Source: Tritrichomonas musculus
Lineage: Eukaryota; Parabasalia; Tritrichomonadida; Tritrichomonadidae
Reading direction: 5' to 3'
Assembly (NCBI GenBank): GCA_039105265.1
Contig: JAPFFF010000084.1
Span: 1 to 64,000 of the forward strand
DNA length: 64,000 bases
Below, piece by piece: positions 22,401 through 36,507 of the stretch. The notes beneath the pieces are model-generated. The model was not told the DNA's origin, ran no database searches, and saw only the letters and a list, made by a program, of their open reading frames with translations. The first letter of the stretch is position 1. Each line of letters opens with the position of its first letter. A program made the translations under genes and the position numbers.

Positions 22401-25400
22401 CGGAAGACCTTAAAGAATTTATTTTACAGATGGTTATACTTTACTTATATTTGAAGATGCAGGATTCGAAAGACAAACGTACAGAACGGAATACATGAAC
22501 ACGGAAACGAATACAGACGGGAACACGGAAGACCTTAAAGAATTTATTTTACAGATGGTTATACTTTACTTATATTTGAAGATGCAGGATTCGAAAGACA
22601 AACGTACAGAACGGAATACATGAACACGGAAACGAATACAGACGGGAACACGGAAGACCTTAAAGAATTTATTTTACAGATGGTTATACTTTACTTATAT
22701 TTGAAGATGCAGGATTCGAAAGACAAACGTACAGAACGGAATACATGAACACGGAAACGAATACAGACGGGAACACGGAAGACCTTAAAGAATTTATTTT
22801 ACAGATGGTTATACTTTACTTATATTTGAAGATGCAGGATTCGAAAGACAAACGTACGGAACGGAATACATGATCACGGAAACGAATACAGAAACGAACA
22901 CAGAAGAATATCTCGAAATTATGTTATATAAACAGTTCTATTTTGATTTTAAATATTATTCAGTAATCAGAATTAAAGAAAGGAATACATGAACACGGAA
23001 ACGAATACAGACGGGAACACGGAAGACCTTAAAGAATTTATTTTACAGATGGTTATACTTTACTTATATTTGAAGATGCAGGATTCGAAAGACAAACGTA
23101 CAGAACGGAATACATGAACACGGAAACGAATACAGACGGGAACACGGAAGACCTTAAAGAATTTATTTTACAGATGGTTATACTTTACTTATATTTGAAG
23201 ATGCAGGATTCGAAAGACAAACGTACAGAACGGAATACATGAACACGGAAACGAATACAGACGGGAACACGGAAGACCTTAAAGAATTTATTTTACAGAT
23301 GGTTATACTTTACTTATATTTGAAGATGCAGGATTCGAAAGACAAACGTACAGAACGGAATACATGAACACGGAAACGAATACAGACGGGAACACGGAAG
23401 ACCTTAAAGAATTTATTTTACAGATGGTTATACTTTACTTATATTTGAAGATGCAGGATTCGAAAGACAAACGTACAGAACGGAATACATGAACACGGAA
23501 ACGAATACAGACGGGAACACGGAAGACCTTAAAGAATTTATTTTACAGATGGTTATACTTTACTTATATTTGAAGATGCAGGATTCGAAAGACAAACGTA
23601 CAGAACGGAATACATGATCACGGAAACGAATACAGACGGGAACACGGAAGACCTTAAAGAATTTATTTTACAGATGGTTATACTTTACTTATATTTGAAG
23701 ATGCAGGATTCGAAAGACAAACGTACAGAACGGAATACATGAACACGGAAACGAATACAGACGGGAACACGGAAGACCTTAAAGAATTTATTTTACAGAT
23801 GGTTATACTTTACTTATATTTGAAGATGCAGGATTCGAAAGACAAACGTACAGAACGGAATACATGAACACGGAAACGAATACAGAAACGAACACGGAAG
23901 ACCTTAAAGAATTTATTTTACAGATGGTTATACTTTACTTATATTTGAAGATGCAGGATTCGAAAGACAAACGTACAGAACGGAATACATGAACACGGAA
24001 ACGAATACAGACGGGAACACGGAAGACCTTAAAGAATTTATTTTACAGATGGTTATACTTTACTTATATTTGAAGATGCAGGATTCGAAAGACAAACGTA
24101 CAGAACGGAATACATGAACACGGAAACGAATACAGACGGGAACACGGAAGACCTTAAAGAATTTATTTTACAGATGGTTATACTTTACTTATATTTGAAG
24201 ATGCAGGATTCGAAAGACAAACGTACAGAACGGAATACATGAACACGGAAACGAATACAGACGGGAACACGGAAGACCTTAAAGAATTTATTTTACAGAT
24301 GGTTATACTTTACTTATATTTGAAGATGCAGGATTCGAAAGACAAACGTACAGAACGGAATACATGAACACGGAAACGAATACAGAAACGAACACAGAAG
24401 AATATCTCGATTTTATTATATAAACAGTTCTATTTTGATTTTAAATATTATTCAGTAATCAGAATTAAAGAAAGGAATACATGAACACGGAAACGAATAC
24501 AGACGGGAACACGGAAGACCTTAAAGAATTTATTTTACAGATGGTTATACTTTACTTATATTTGAAGATGCAGGATTCGAAAGACAAACGTACAGAACGG
24601 AATACATGAACACGGAAACGAATACAGACGGGAACACGGAAGACCTTAAAGAATTTATTTTACAGATGGTTATACTTTACTTATATTTGAAGATGCAGGA
24701 TTCGAAAGACAAACGTACAGAACGGAATACATGATCACGGAAACGAATACAGACGGGAACACGGAAGACCTTAAAGAATTTATTTTACAGATGGTTATAC
24801 TTTACTTATATTTGAAGATGCAGGATTCGAAAGACAAACGTACAGAACGGAATACATGAACACGGAAACGAATACAGACGGGAACACGGAAGACCTTAAA
24901 GAATTTATTTTACAGATGGTTATACTTTACTTATATTTGAAGATGCAGGATTCGAAAGACAAACGTACAGAACGGAATACATGAACACGGAAACGAATAC
25001 AGAAACGAACACAGAAGAATATCTCGAAATTATGTTATATAAACAGTTCTATTTTGATTTTAAATATTATTCAGTAATCAGAATTAAAGAAAGGAATACA
25101 TGAACACGGAAACGAATACAGACGGGAACACGGAAGACCTTAAAGAATTTATTTTACAGATGGTTATACTTTACTTATATTTGAAGATGCAGGATTCGAA
25201 AGACAAACGTACAGAACGGAATACATGAACACGGAAACGAATACAGAAACGAACACAGAAGAATATCTCGAAATTATGTTATATAAACAGTTCTATTTTG
25301 ATTTTAAATATTATTCAGTAATCAGAATTAAAGAAAGGAATACATGAACACGGAAACGAATACAGACGGGAACACGGAAGACCTTAAAGAATTTATTTTA

Positions 25401-28400
25401 CAGATGGTTATACTTTACTTATATTTGAAGATGCAGGATTCGAAAGACAAACGTACAGAACGGAATACATGAACACGGAAACGAATACAGACGGGAACAC
25501 GGAAGACCTTAAAGAATTTATTTTACAGATGGTTATACTTTACTTATATTTGAAGATGCAGGATTCGAAAGACAAACGTACAGAACGGAATACATGAACA
25601 CGGAAACGAATACAGACGGGAACACGGAAGACCTTAAAGAATTTATTTTACAGATGGTTATACTTTACTTATATTTGAAGATGCAGGATTCGAAAGACAA
25701 ACGTACAGAACGGAATACATGAACACGGAAACGAATACAGACGGGAACACGGAAGACCTTAAAGAATTTATTTTACAGATGGTTATACTTTACTTATATT
25801 TGAAGATGCAGGATTCGAAAGACAAACGTACAGAACGGAATACATGAACACGGAAACGAATACAGACGGGAACACGGAAGACCTTAAAGAATTTATTTTA
25901 CAGATGGTTATACTTTACTTATATTTGAAGATGCAGGATTCGAAAGACAAACGTACGGAACGGAATACATGATCACGGAAACGAATACAGAAACGAACAC
26001 AGAAGAATATCTCGAAATTATGTTATATAAACAGTTCTATTTTGATTTTAAATATTATTCAGTAATCAGAATTAAAGAAAGGAATACATGAACACGGAAA
26101 CGAATACAGACGGGAACACGGAAGACCTTAAAGAATTTATTTTACAGATGGTTATACTTTACTTATATTTGAAGATGCAGGATTCGAAAGACAAACGTAC
26201 AGAACGGAATACATGAACACGGAAACGAATACAGACGGGAACACGGAAGACCTTAAAGAATTTATTTTACAGATGGTTATACTTTACTTATATTTGAAGA
26301 TGCAGGATTCGAAAGACAAACGTACAGAACGGAATACATGAACACGGAAACGAATACAGACGGGAACACGGAAGACCTTAAAGAATTTATTTTACAGATG
26401 GTTATACTTTACTTATATTTGAAGATGCAGGATTCGAAAGACAAACGTACAGAACGGAATACATGAACACGGAAACGAATACAGACGGGAACACGGAAGA
26501 CCTTAAAGAATTTATTTTACAGATGGTTATACTTTACTTATATTTGAAGATGCAGGATTCGAAAGACAAACGTACAGAACGGAATACATGAACACGGAAA
26601 CGAATACAGACGGGAACACGGAAGACCTTAAAGAATTTATTTTACAGATGGTTATACTTTACTTATATTTGAAGATGCAGGATTCGAAAGACAAACGTAC
26701 AGAACGGAATACATGAACACGGAAACGAATACAGACGGGAACACGGAAGACCTTAAAGAATTTATTTTACAGATGGTTATACTTTACTTATATTTGAAGA
26801 TGCAGGATTCGAAAGACAAACGTACAGAACGGAATACATGAACACGGAAACGAATACAGACGGGAACACGGAAGACCTTAAAGAATTTATTTTACAGATG
26901 GTTATACTTTACTTATATTTGAAGATGCAGGATTCGAAAGACAAACGTACAGAACGGAATACATGAACACGGAAACGAATACAGACGGGAACACGGAAGA
27001 CCTTAAAGAATTTATTTTACAGATGGTTATACTTTACTTATATTTGAAGATGCAGGATTCGAAAGACAAACGTACAGAACGGAATACATGAACACGGAAA
27101 CGAATACAGACGGGAACACGGAAGACCTTAAAGAATTTATTTTACAGATGGTTATACTTTACTTATATTTGAAGATGCAGGATTCGAAAGACAAACGTAC
27201 AGAACGGAATACATGAACACGGAAACGAATACAGACGGGAACACGGAAGACCTTAAAGAATTTATTTTACAGATGGTTATACTTTACTTATATTTGAAGA
27301 TGCAGGATTCGAAAGACAAACGTACAGAACGGAATACATGAACACGGAAACGAATACAGAAACGAACACAGAAGAATATCTCGATTTTATTATATAAACA
27401 GTTCTATTTTGATTTTAAATATTATTCAGTAATCAGAATTAAAGAAAGGAATACATGAACACGGAAACGAATACAGACGGGAACACGGAAGACCTTAAAG
27501 AATTTATTTTACAGATGGTTATACTTTACTTATATTTGAAGATGCAGGATTCGAAAGACAAACGTACAGAACGGAATACATGAACACGGAAACGAATACA
27601 GACGGGAACACGGAAGACCTTAAAGAATTTATTTTACAGATGGTTATACTTTACTTATATTTGAAGATGCAGGATTCGAAAGACAAACGTACAGAACGGA
27701 ATACATGAACACGGAAACGAATACAGACGGGAACACGGAAGACCTTAAAGAATTTATTTTACAGATGGTTATACTTTACTTATATTTGAAGATGCAGGAT
27801 TCGAAAGACAAACGTACAGAACGGAATACATGAACACGGAAACGAATACAGACGGGAACACGGAAGACCTTAAAGAATTTATTTTACAGATGGTTATACT
27901 TTACTTATATTTGAAGATGCAGGATTCGAAAGACAAACGTACAGAACGGAATACATGATCACGGAAACGAATACAGACGGGAACACGGAAGACCTTAAAG
28001 AATTTATTTTACAGATGGTTATACTTTACTTATATTTGAAGATGCAGGATTCGAAAGACAAACGTACAGAACGGAATACATGAACACGGAAACGAATACA
28101 GAAACGAACACAGAAGAATATCTCGATTTTATTATATAAACAGTTCTATTTTGATTTTAAATATTATTCAGTAATCAGAATTAAAGAAAGGAATACATGA
28201 ACACGGAAACGAATACAGACGGGAACACGGAAGACCTTAAAGAATTTATTTTACAGATGGTTATACTTTACTTATATTTGAAGATGCAGGATTCGAAAGA
28301 CAAACGTACAGAACGGAATACATGAACACGGAAACGAATACAGACGGGAACACGGAAGACCTTAAAGAATTTATTTTACAGATGGTTATACTTTACTTAT

Positions 28401-28655
28401 ATTTGAAGATGCAGGATTCGAAAGACAAACGTACAGAACGGAATACATGAACACGGAAACGAATACAGACGGGAACACGGAAGACCTTAAAGAATTTATT
28501 TTACAGATGGTTATACTTTACTTATATTTGAAGATGCAGGATTCGAAAGACAAACGTACAGAACGGAATACATGAACACGGAAACGAATACAGAAACGAA
28601 CACAGAAGAATATCTCGATTTTATTATATAAACAGTTCTATTTTGATTTTAAATA
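19404..28655 (+). repeat. A/B array 8, 9,252 bp
   Basis: Holds 63 A-type units, six B2 (21757, 22001, 22870, 24981, 25225, 25969), five B1 (20023, 21015, 24364, 27338, 28080) and B1' 28572-28655. Two A' units lie at 22245 and 23864. The A at 20765 has a unique G-to-A at 20801 (D13N in the mini-ORF) that is absent from the copy 33,163 bp downstream. Confidence 0.93.
22245..22369 (+). repeat. A' monomer: A with a B-type 5' segment
   Basis: This 125-bp unit reads AGAAACGAACACGGAAGACC where A has AGACGGGAACACGGAAGACC, so its first ~30 bases are B-like and the rest is A. The peptide changes D8-G9 to E8-T9 without altering the frame. Eight copies start at 22245, 23864, 29900, 39918, 55408, 57027, 63063 and 63680. 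Best explained by crossover or gene conversion within the shared 5' region of A and B. Confidence 0.85.
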
Positions 28656-29165
28656 ATCAGATGAACGTCGATCGGCATGCACTTCCCCGCTCGACCAACC
28701 AACAACGCAAATCACACGCACAATCAATGCAACACATATTCGCTATACAAAGTCTCACACATTAGCAGACACGCCGGCCGATGCTGATATACAATCAACA
28801 TCGGCCGGCGAGTGGCAAAGTAACTCAGGCAGAAAAATGTTTTAACACTCATTAGGCATAACATGCAAACAATATCAGACGCAACAGAAGAACAGAAACA
28901 AAAAATTTTTATCAGATGAACTTCGACCAGCAGGCACTTCCCCGCTCGACCAACCAACAACGCAAATCACACGCACAATCAATGCAACACATATTCGCTA
29001 TACAAAGTCTCACACATTAGCAGACACGCCGGCCGATGCTGATATACAATCAACATCGGCCGGCGAGTGGCAAAGTAACTCAGGCAGAAAAATGTTTTAA
29101 CACTCATTAGGCATAACATGCAAACAATATCAGACGCAACAGAAGAACAGAAACAAAAAATTTTT
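28656..29165 (+). repeat. C cluster 8: two C units, T exit
   Basis: Units at 28656 and 28911. Counterparts are cluster 11 (+10,018) and cluster 17 (+33,163). Confidence 0.94.
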
Positions 29166-29405
29166 ATCAGATGAACTTCGACCAAAGAAGCAAGCAAATC
29201 GCACGTACAAGCAATACATGTATACTTTTTTTTTTCATTTTTATCTTATCTTATCTTTTTGTATTTTTTTTTTTTTTTAAAGCCTTTTTATTTATTTTTT
29301 GTAATATATTTTTTATTTTACTAGTTTTGATACTATATTTTATATATTTTTCTTTTCTTTTTTTTTTAATTTAAGATATGTATTTGAAGAAGATTTTTTG
29401 CAAGC
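29166..29405 (+). repeat. T segment 5 (240 bp)
   Basis: Common form, followed by A* at 29406. Confidence 0.92.
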
Positions 29406-32400
29406 ATGGAAACGAATACAGACGGGAACACGGAAGACCTTAAAGAATTTATTTTACAGATGGTTATACTTTACTTATATTTGAAGATGCAGGATTCGAA
29501 AGACAAACGTACAGAACGGAATACATGAACACGGAAACGAATACAGACGGGAACACGGAAGACCTTAAAGAATTTATTTTACAGATGGTTATACTTTACT
29601 TATATTTGAAGATGCAGGATTCGAAAGACAAACGTACAGAACGGAATACATGAACACGGAAACGAATACAGACGGGAACACGGAAGACCTTAAAGAATTT
29701 ATTTTACAGATGGTTATACTTTACTTATATTTGAAGATGCAGGATTCGAAAGACAAACGTACAGAACGGAATACATGAACACGGAAACGAATACAGACGG
29801 GAACACGGAAGACCTTAAAGAATTTATTTTACAGATGGTTATACTTTACTTATATTTGAAGATGCAGGATTCGAAAGACAAACGTACAGAACGGAATACA
29901 TGAACACGGAAACGAATACAGAAACGAACACGGAAGACCTTAAAGAATTTATTTTACAGATGGTTATACTTTACTTATATTTGAAGATGCAGGATTCGAA
30001 AGACAAACGTACAGAACGGAATACATGAACACGGAAACGAATACAGAAACGAACACAGAAGAATATCTCGATTTTATTATATAAACAGTTCTATTTTGAT
30101 TTTAAATATTATTCAGTAATCAGAATTAAAGAAAGGAATACATGAACACGGAAACGAATACAGACGGGAACACGGAAGACCTTAAAGAATTTATTTTACA
30201 GATGGTTATACTTTACTTATATTTGAAGATGCAGGATTCGAAAGACAAACGTACAGAACGGAATACATGAACACGGAAACGAATACAGACGGGAACACGG
30301 AAGACCTTAAAGAATTTATTTTACAGATGGTTATACTTTACTTATATTTGAAGATGCAGGATTCGAAAGACAAACGTACAGAACGGAATACATGAACACG
30401 GAAACGAATACAGACGGGAACACGGAAGACCTTAAAGAATTTATTTTACAGATGGTTATACTTTACTTATATTTGAAGATGCAGGATTCGAAAGACAAAC
30501 GTACAGAACGGAATACATGAACACGGAAACGAATACAGACGGGAACACGGAAGACCTTAAAGAATTTATTTTACAGATGGTTATACTTTACTTATATTTG
30601 AAGATGCAGGATTCGAAAGACAAACGTACAGAACGGAATACATGAACACGGAAACGAATACAGAAACGAACACAGAAGAATATCTCGATTTTATTATATA
30701 AACAGTTCTATTTTGATTTTAAATATTATTCAGTAATCAGAATTAAAGAAAGGAATACATGAACACGGAAACGAATACAGACGGGAACACGGAAGACCTT
30801 AAAGAATTTATTTTACAGATGGTTATACTTTACTTATATTTGAAGATGCAGGATTCGAAAGACAAACGTACAGAACGGAATACATGAACACGGAAACGAA
30901 TACAGACGGGAACACGGAAGACCTTAAAGAATTTATTTTACAGATGGTTATACTTTACTTATATTTGAAGATGCAGGATTCGAAAGACAAACGTACAGAA
31001 CGGAATACATGAACACGGAAACGAATACAGACGGGAACACGGAAGACCTTAAAGAATTTATTTTACAGATGGTTATACTTTACTTATATTTGAAGATGCA
31101 GGATTCGAAAGACAAACGTACAGAACGGAATACATGAACACGGAAACGAATACAGACGGGAACACGGAAGACCTTAAAGAATTTATTTTACAGATGGTTA
31201 TACTTTACTTATATTTGAAGATGCAGGATTCGAAAGACAAACGTACAGAACGGAATACATGAACACGGAAACGAATACAGACGGGAACACGGAAGACCTT
31301 AAAGAATTTATTTTACAGATGGTTATACTTTACTTATATTTGAAGATGCAGGATTCGAAAGACAAACGTACAGAACGGAATACATGAACACGGAAACGAA
31401 TACAGAAACGAACACAGAAGAATATCTCGAAATTATGTTATATAAACAGTTCTATTTTGATTTTAAATATTATTCAGTAATCAGAATTAAAGAAAGGAAT
31501 ACATGAACACGGAAACGAATACAGACGGGAACACGGAAGACCTTAAAGAATTTATTTTACAGATGGTTATACTTTACTTATATTTGAAGATGCAGGATTC
31601 GAAAGACAAACGTACAGAACGGAATACATGAACACGGAAACGAATACAGAAACGAACACAGAAGAATATCTCGAAATTATGTTATATAAACAGTTCTATT
31701 TTGATTTTAAATATTATTCAGTAATCAGAATTAAAGAAAGGAATACATGAACACGGAAACGAATACAGACGGGAACACGGAAGACCTTAAAGAATTTATT
31801 TTACAGATGGTTATACTTTACTTATATTTGAAGATGCAGGATTCGAAAGACAAACGTACAGAACGGAATACATGAACACGGAAACGAATACAGACGGGAA
31901 CACGGAAGACCTTAAAGAATTTATTTTACAGATGGTTATACTTTACTTATATTTGAAGATGCAGGATTCGAAAGACAAACGTACGGAACGGAATACATGA
32001 TCACGGAAACGAATACAGAAACGAACACAGAAGAATATCTCGAAATTATGTTATATAAACAGTTCTATTTTGATTTTAAATATTATTCAGTAATCAGAAT
32101 TAAAGAAAGGAATACATGAACACGGAAACGAATACAGACGGGAACACGGAAGACCTTAAAGAATTTATTTTACAGATGGTTATACTTTACTTATATTTGA
32201 AGATGCAGGATTCGAAAGACAAACGTACAGAACGGAATACATGATCACGGAAACGAATACAGAAACGAACACAGAAGAATATCTCGAAATTATGTTATAT
32301 AAACAGTTCTATTTTGATTTTAAATATTATTCAGTAATCAGAATTAAAGAAAGGAATACATGAACACGGAAACGAATACAGACGGGAACACGGAAGACCT

Positions 32401-32693
32401 TAAAGAATTTATTTTACAGATGGTTATACTTTACTTATATTTGAAGATGCAGGATTCGAAAGACAAACGTACAGAACGGAATACATGAACACGGAAACGA
32501 ATACAGACGGGAACACGGAAGACCTTAAAGAATTTATTTTACAGATGGTTATACTTTACTTATATTTGAAGATGCAGGATTCGAAAGACAAACGTACAGA
32601 ACGGAATACATGAACACGGAAACGAATACAGAAACGAACACAGAAGAATATCTCGATTTTATTATATAAACAGTTCTATTTTGATTTTAAATA
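29406..32693 (+). repeat. A/B array 9
   Basis: A*, three A, A' 29900, B1 30025, four A, B1 30642, five A, B2 31384, A, B2 31628, A A, B2 31997, A, B2 32241, A A, B1' 32610-32693. 3,288 bp, same as array 12. Confidence 0.93.
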
Positions 32694-33458
32694 ATCAGAT
32701 GAACGTCGATCGGCATGCACTTCCCCGCTCGACCAACCAACAACGCAAATCACACGCACAATCAATGCAACACATATTCGCTATACAAAGTCTCACACAT
32801 TAGCAGACACGCCGGCCGATGCTGATATACAATCAACATCGGCCGGCGAGTGGCAAAGTAACTCAGGCAGAAAAATGTTTTAACACTCATTAGGCATAAC
32901 ATGCAAACAATATCAGACGCAACAGAAGAACAGAAACAAAAAATTTTTATCAGATGAACTTCGACCAGCAGGCACTTCCCCGCTCGACCAACCAACAACG
33001 CAAATCACACGCACAATCAATGCAACACATATTCGCTATACAAAGTCTCACACATTAGCAGACACGCCGGCCGATGCTGATATACAATCAACATCGGCCG
33101 GCGAGTGGCAAAGTAACTCAGGCAGAAAAATGTTTTAACACTCATTAGGCATAACATGCAAACAATATCAGACGCAACAGAAGAACAGAAACAAAAAATT
33201 TTTATCAGATGAACTTCGACCAGCAGGCACTTCCCCGCTCGACCAACCAACAACGCAAATCACACGCACAATCAATGCAACACATATTCGCTATACAAAG
33301 TCTCACACATTAGCAGACACGCCGGCCGATGCTGATATACAATCAACATCGGCCGGCGAGTGGCAAAGTAACTCAGGCAGAAAAATGTTTTAACACTCAT
33401 TAGGCATAACATGCAAACAATATCAGACGCAACAGAAGAACAGAAACAAAAAATTTTT
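32694..33458 (+). repeat. C cluster 9: three C units, T exit
   Basis: Units at 32694, 32949 and 33204. Confidence 0.94.
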
Positions 33459-33698
33459 ATCAGATGAACTTCGACCAAAGAAGCAAGCAAATCGCACGTA
33501 CAAGCAATACATGTATACTTTTTTTTTTCATTTTTATCTTATCTTATCTTTTTGTATTTTTTTTTTTTTTTAAAGCCTTTTTATTTATTTTTTGTAATAT
33601 ATTTTTTATTTTACTAGTTTTGATACTATATTTTATATATTTTTCTTTTCTTTTTTTTTTAATTTAAGATATGTATTTGAAGAAGATTTTTTGCAAGC
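33459..33698 (+). repeat. T segment 6 (240 bp)
   Basis: Common form, followed by A* at 33699. Confidence 0.92.
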
Positions 33699-35768
33699 AT
33701 GGAAACGAATACAGACGGGAACACGGAAGACCTTAAAGAATTTATTTTACAGATGGTTATACTTTACTTATATTTGAAGATGCAGGATTCGAAAGACAAA
33801 CGTACAGAACGGAATACATGAACACGGAAACGAATACAGACGGGAACACGGAAGACCTTAAAGAATTTATTTTACAGATGGTTATACTTTACTTATATTT
33901 GAAGATGCAGGATTCGAAAGACAAACGTACAGAACGGAATACATGAACACGGAAACGAATACAGACGGGAACACGGAAGACCTTAAAGAATTTATTTTAC
34001 AGATGGTTATACTTTACTTATATTTGAAGATGCAGGATTCGAAAGACAAACGTACAGAACGGAATACATGAACACGGAAACGAATACAGACGGGAACACG
34101 GAAGACCTTAAAGAATTTATTTTACAGATGGTTATACTTTACTTATATTTGAAGATGCAGGATTCGAAAGACAAACGTACAGAACGGAATACATGAACAC
34201 GGAAACGAATACAGACGGGAACACGGAAGACCTTAAAGAATTTATTTTACAGATGGTTATACTTTACTTATATTTGAAGATGCAGGATTCGAAAGACAAA
34301 CGTACAGAACGGAATACATGAACACGGAAACGAATACAGACGGGAACACGGAAGACCTTAAAGAATTTATTTTACAGATGGTTATACTTTACTTATATTT
34401 GAAGATGCAGGATTCGAAAGACAAACGTACAGAACGGAATACATGAACACGGAAACGAATACAGACGGGAACACGGAAGACCTTAAAGAATTTATTTTAC
34501 AGATGGTTATACTTTACTTATATTTGAAGATGCAGGATTCGAAAGACAAACGTACAGAACGGAATACATGAACACGGAAACGAATACAGACGGGAACACG
34601 GAAGACCTTAAAGAATTTATTTTACAGATGGTTATACTTTACTTATATTTGAAGATGCAGGATTCGAAAGACAAACGTACAGAACGGAATACATGAACAC
34701 GGAAACGAATACAGACGGGAACACGGAAGACCTTAAAGAATTTATTTTACAGATGGTTATACTTTACTTATATTTGAAGATGCAGGATTCGAAAGACAAA
34801 CGTACAGAACGGAATACATGAACACGGAAACGAATACAGAAACGAACACAGAAGAATATCTCGATTTTATTATATAAACAGTTCTATTTTGATTTTAAAT
34901 ATTATTCAGTAATCAGAATTAAAGAAAGGAATACATGAACACGGAAACGAATACAGACGGGAACACGGAAGACCTTAAAGAATTTATTTTACAGATGGTT
35001 ATACTTTACTTATATTTGAAGATGCAGGATTCGAAAGACAAACGTACAGAACGGAATACATGAACACGGAAACGAATACAGACGGGAACACGGAAGACCT
35101 TAAAGAATTTATTTTACAGATGGTTATACTTTACTTATATTTGAAGATGCAGGATTCGAAAGACAAACGTACAGAACGGAATACATGAACACGGAAACGA
35201 ATACAGACGGGAACACGGAAGACCTTAAAGAATTTATTTTACAGATGGTTATACTTTACTTATATTTGAAGATGCAGGATTCGAAAGACAAACGTACAGA
35301 ACGGAATACATGAACACGGAAACGAATACAGACGGGAACACGGAAGACCTTAAAGAATTTATTTTACAGATGGTTATACTTTACTTATATTTGAAGATGC
35401 AGGATTCGAAAGACAAACGTACAGAACGGAATACATGAACACGGAAACGAATACAGACGGGAACACGGAAGACCTTAAAGAATTTATTTTACAGATGGTT
35501 ATACTTTACTTATATTTGAAGATGCAGGATTCGAAAGACAAACGTACAGAACGGAATACATGAACACGGAAACGAATACAGACGGGAACACGGAAGACCT
35601 TAAAGAATTTATTTTACAGATGGTTATACTTTACTTATATTTGAAGATGCAGGATTCGAAAGACAAACGTACAGAACGGAATACATGATCACGGAAACGA
35701 ATACAGAAACGAACACAGAAGAATATCTCGATTTTATTATATAAACAGTTCTATTTTGATTTTAAATA
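33699..35768 (+). repeat. A/B array 10
   Basis: A* and eight A, B1 34818, six A, B1' 35685-35768 (ATGATC). Same as arrays 4 and 13. Confidence 0.93.
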
Positions 35769-36507
35769 ATCAGATGAACGTCGATCGGCATGCACTTCCC
35801 CGCTCGACCAACCAACAACGCAAATCACACGCACAATCAATGCAACACATATTCGCTATACAAAGTCTCACACATTAGCAGACACGCCGGCCGATGCTGA
35901 TATACAATCAACATCGGCCGGCGAGTGGCAAAGTAACTCAGGCAGAAAAATGTTTTAACACTCATTAGGCATAACATGCAAACAATATCAGACGCAACAG
36001 AAGAACAGAAACAAAAAATTTTTATCAGATGAACTTCGACCAGCAGGCACTTCCCCGCTCGACCAACCAACAACGCAAATCACACGCACAATCAATGCAA
36101 CACATATTCGCTATACAAAGTCTCACACATTAGCAGACACGCCGGCCGATGCTGATATACAATCAACATCGGCCGGCGAGTGGCAAAGTAACTCAGGCAG
36201 AAAAATGTTTTAACACTCATTAGGCATAACATGCAAACAATATCAGACGCAACAGAAGAACAGAAACAAAAAATTTTTATCAGATGAACTTCGACCAGCA
36301 GGCACTTCCCCGCTCGACCAACCAACAACGCAAATCACACGCACAATCAATGCAACACATATTCGCTATACAAAGTCTCACACATTAGCAGACACGCCGG
36401 CCGATGCTGATATACAATCAACATCGGCCGGCGAGTGGCAAAGTAACTCAGGCAGAAAAATGTTTTAACACTCATTAGGCATAACATGCAAACAATATCA
36501 GACGCAA
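35769..36507 (+). repeat. C cluster 10: two full and one truncated C, B1 exit
   Basis: Units at 35769, 36024 and 36279; the third is cut at the standard point. Confidence 0.94.

Larger units (their letters stand above)
7546..30516 (+). repeat. 33-kb super-repeat, copy 1 (copy 2 at 41277-63679)
   Basis: 7546-15574 matches 41277-49305 at an offset of 33,731 bp, and 16410-30516 matches 49573-63679 at an offset of 33,163 bp, in order and orientation. The 568-bp difference falls between cluster 5/14 and cluster 6/15. Private markers (the T-to-A in clusters 6 and 15, the 13-T run, the A' positions) are preserved between copies. Confidence 0.9.
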
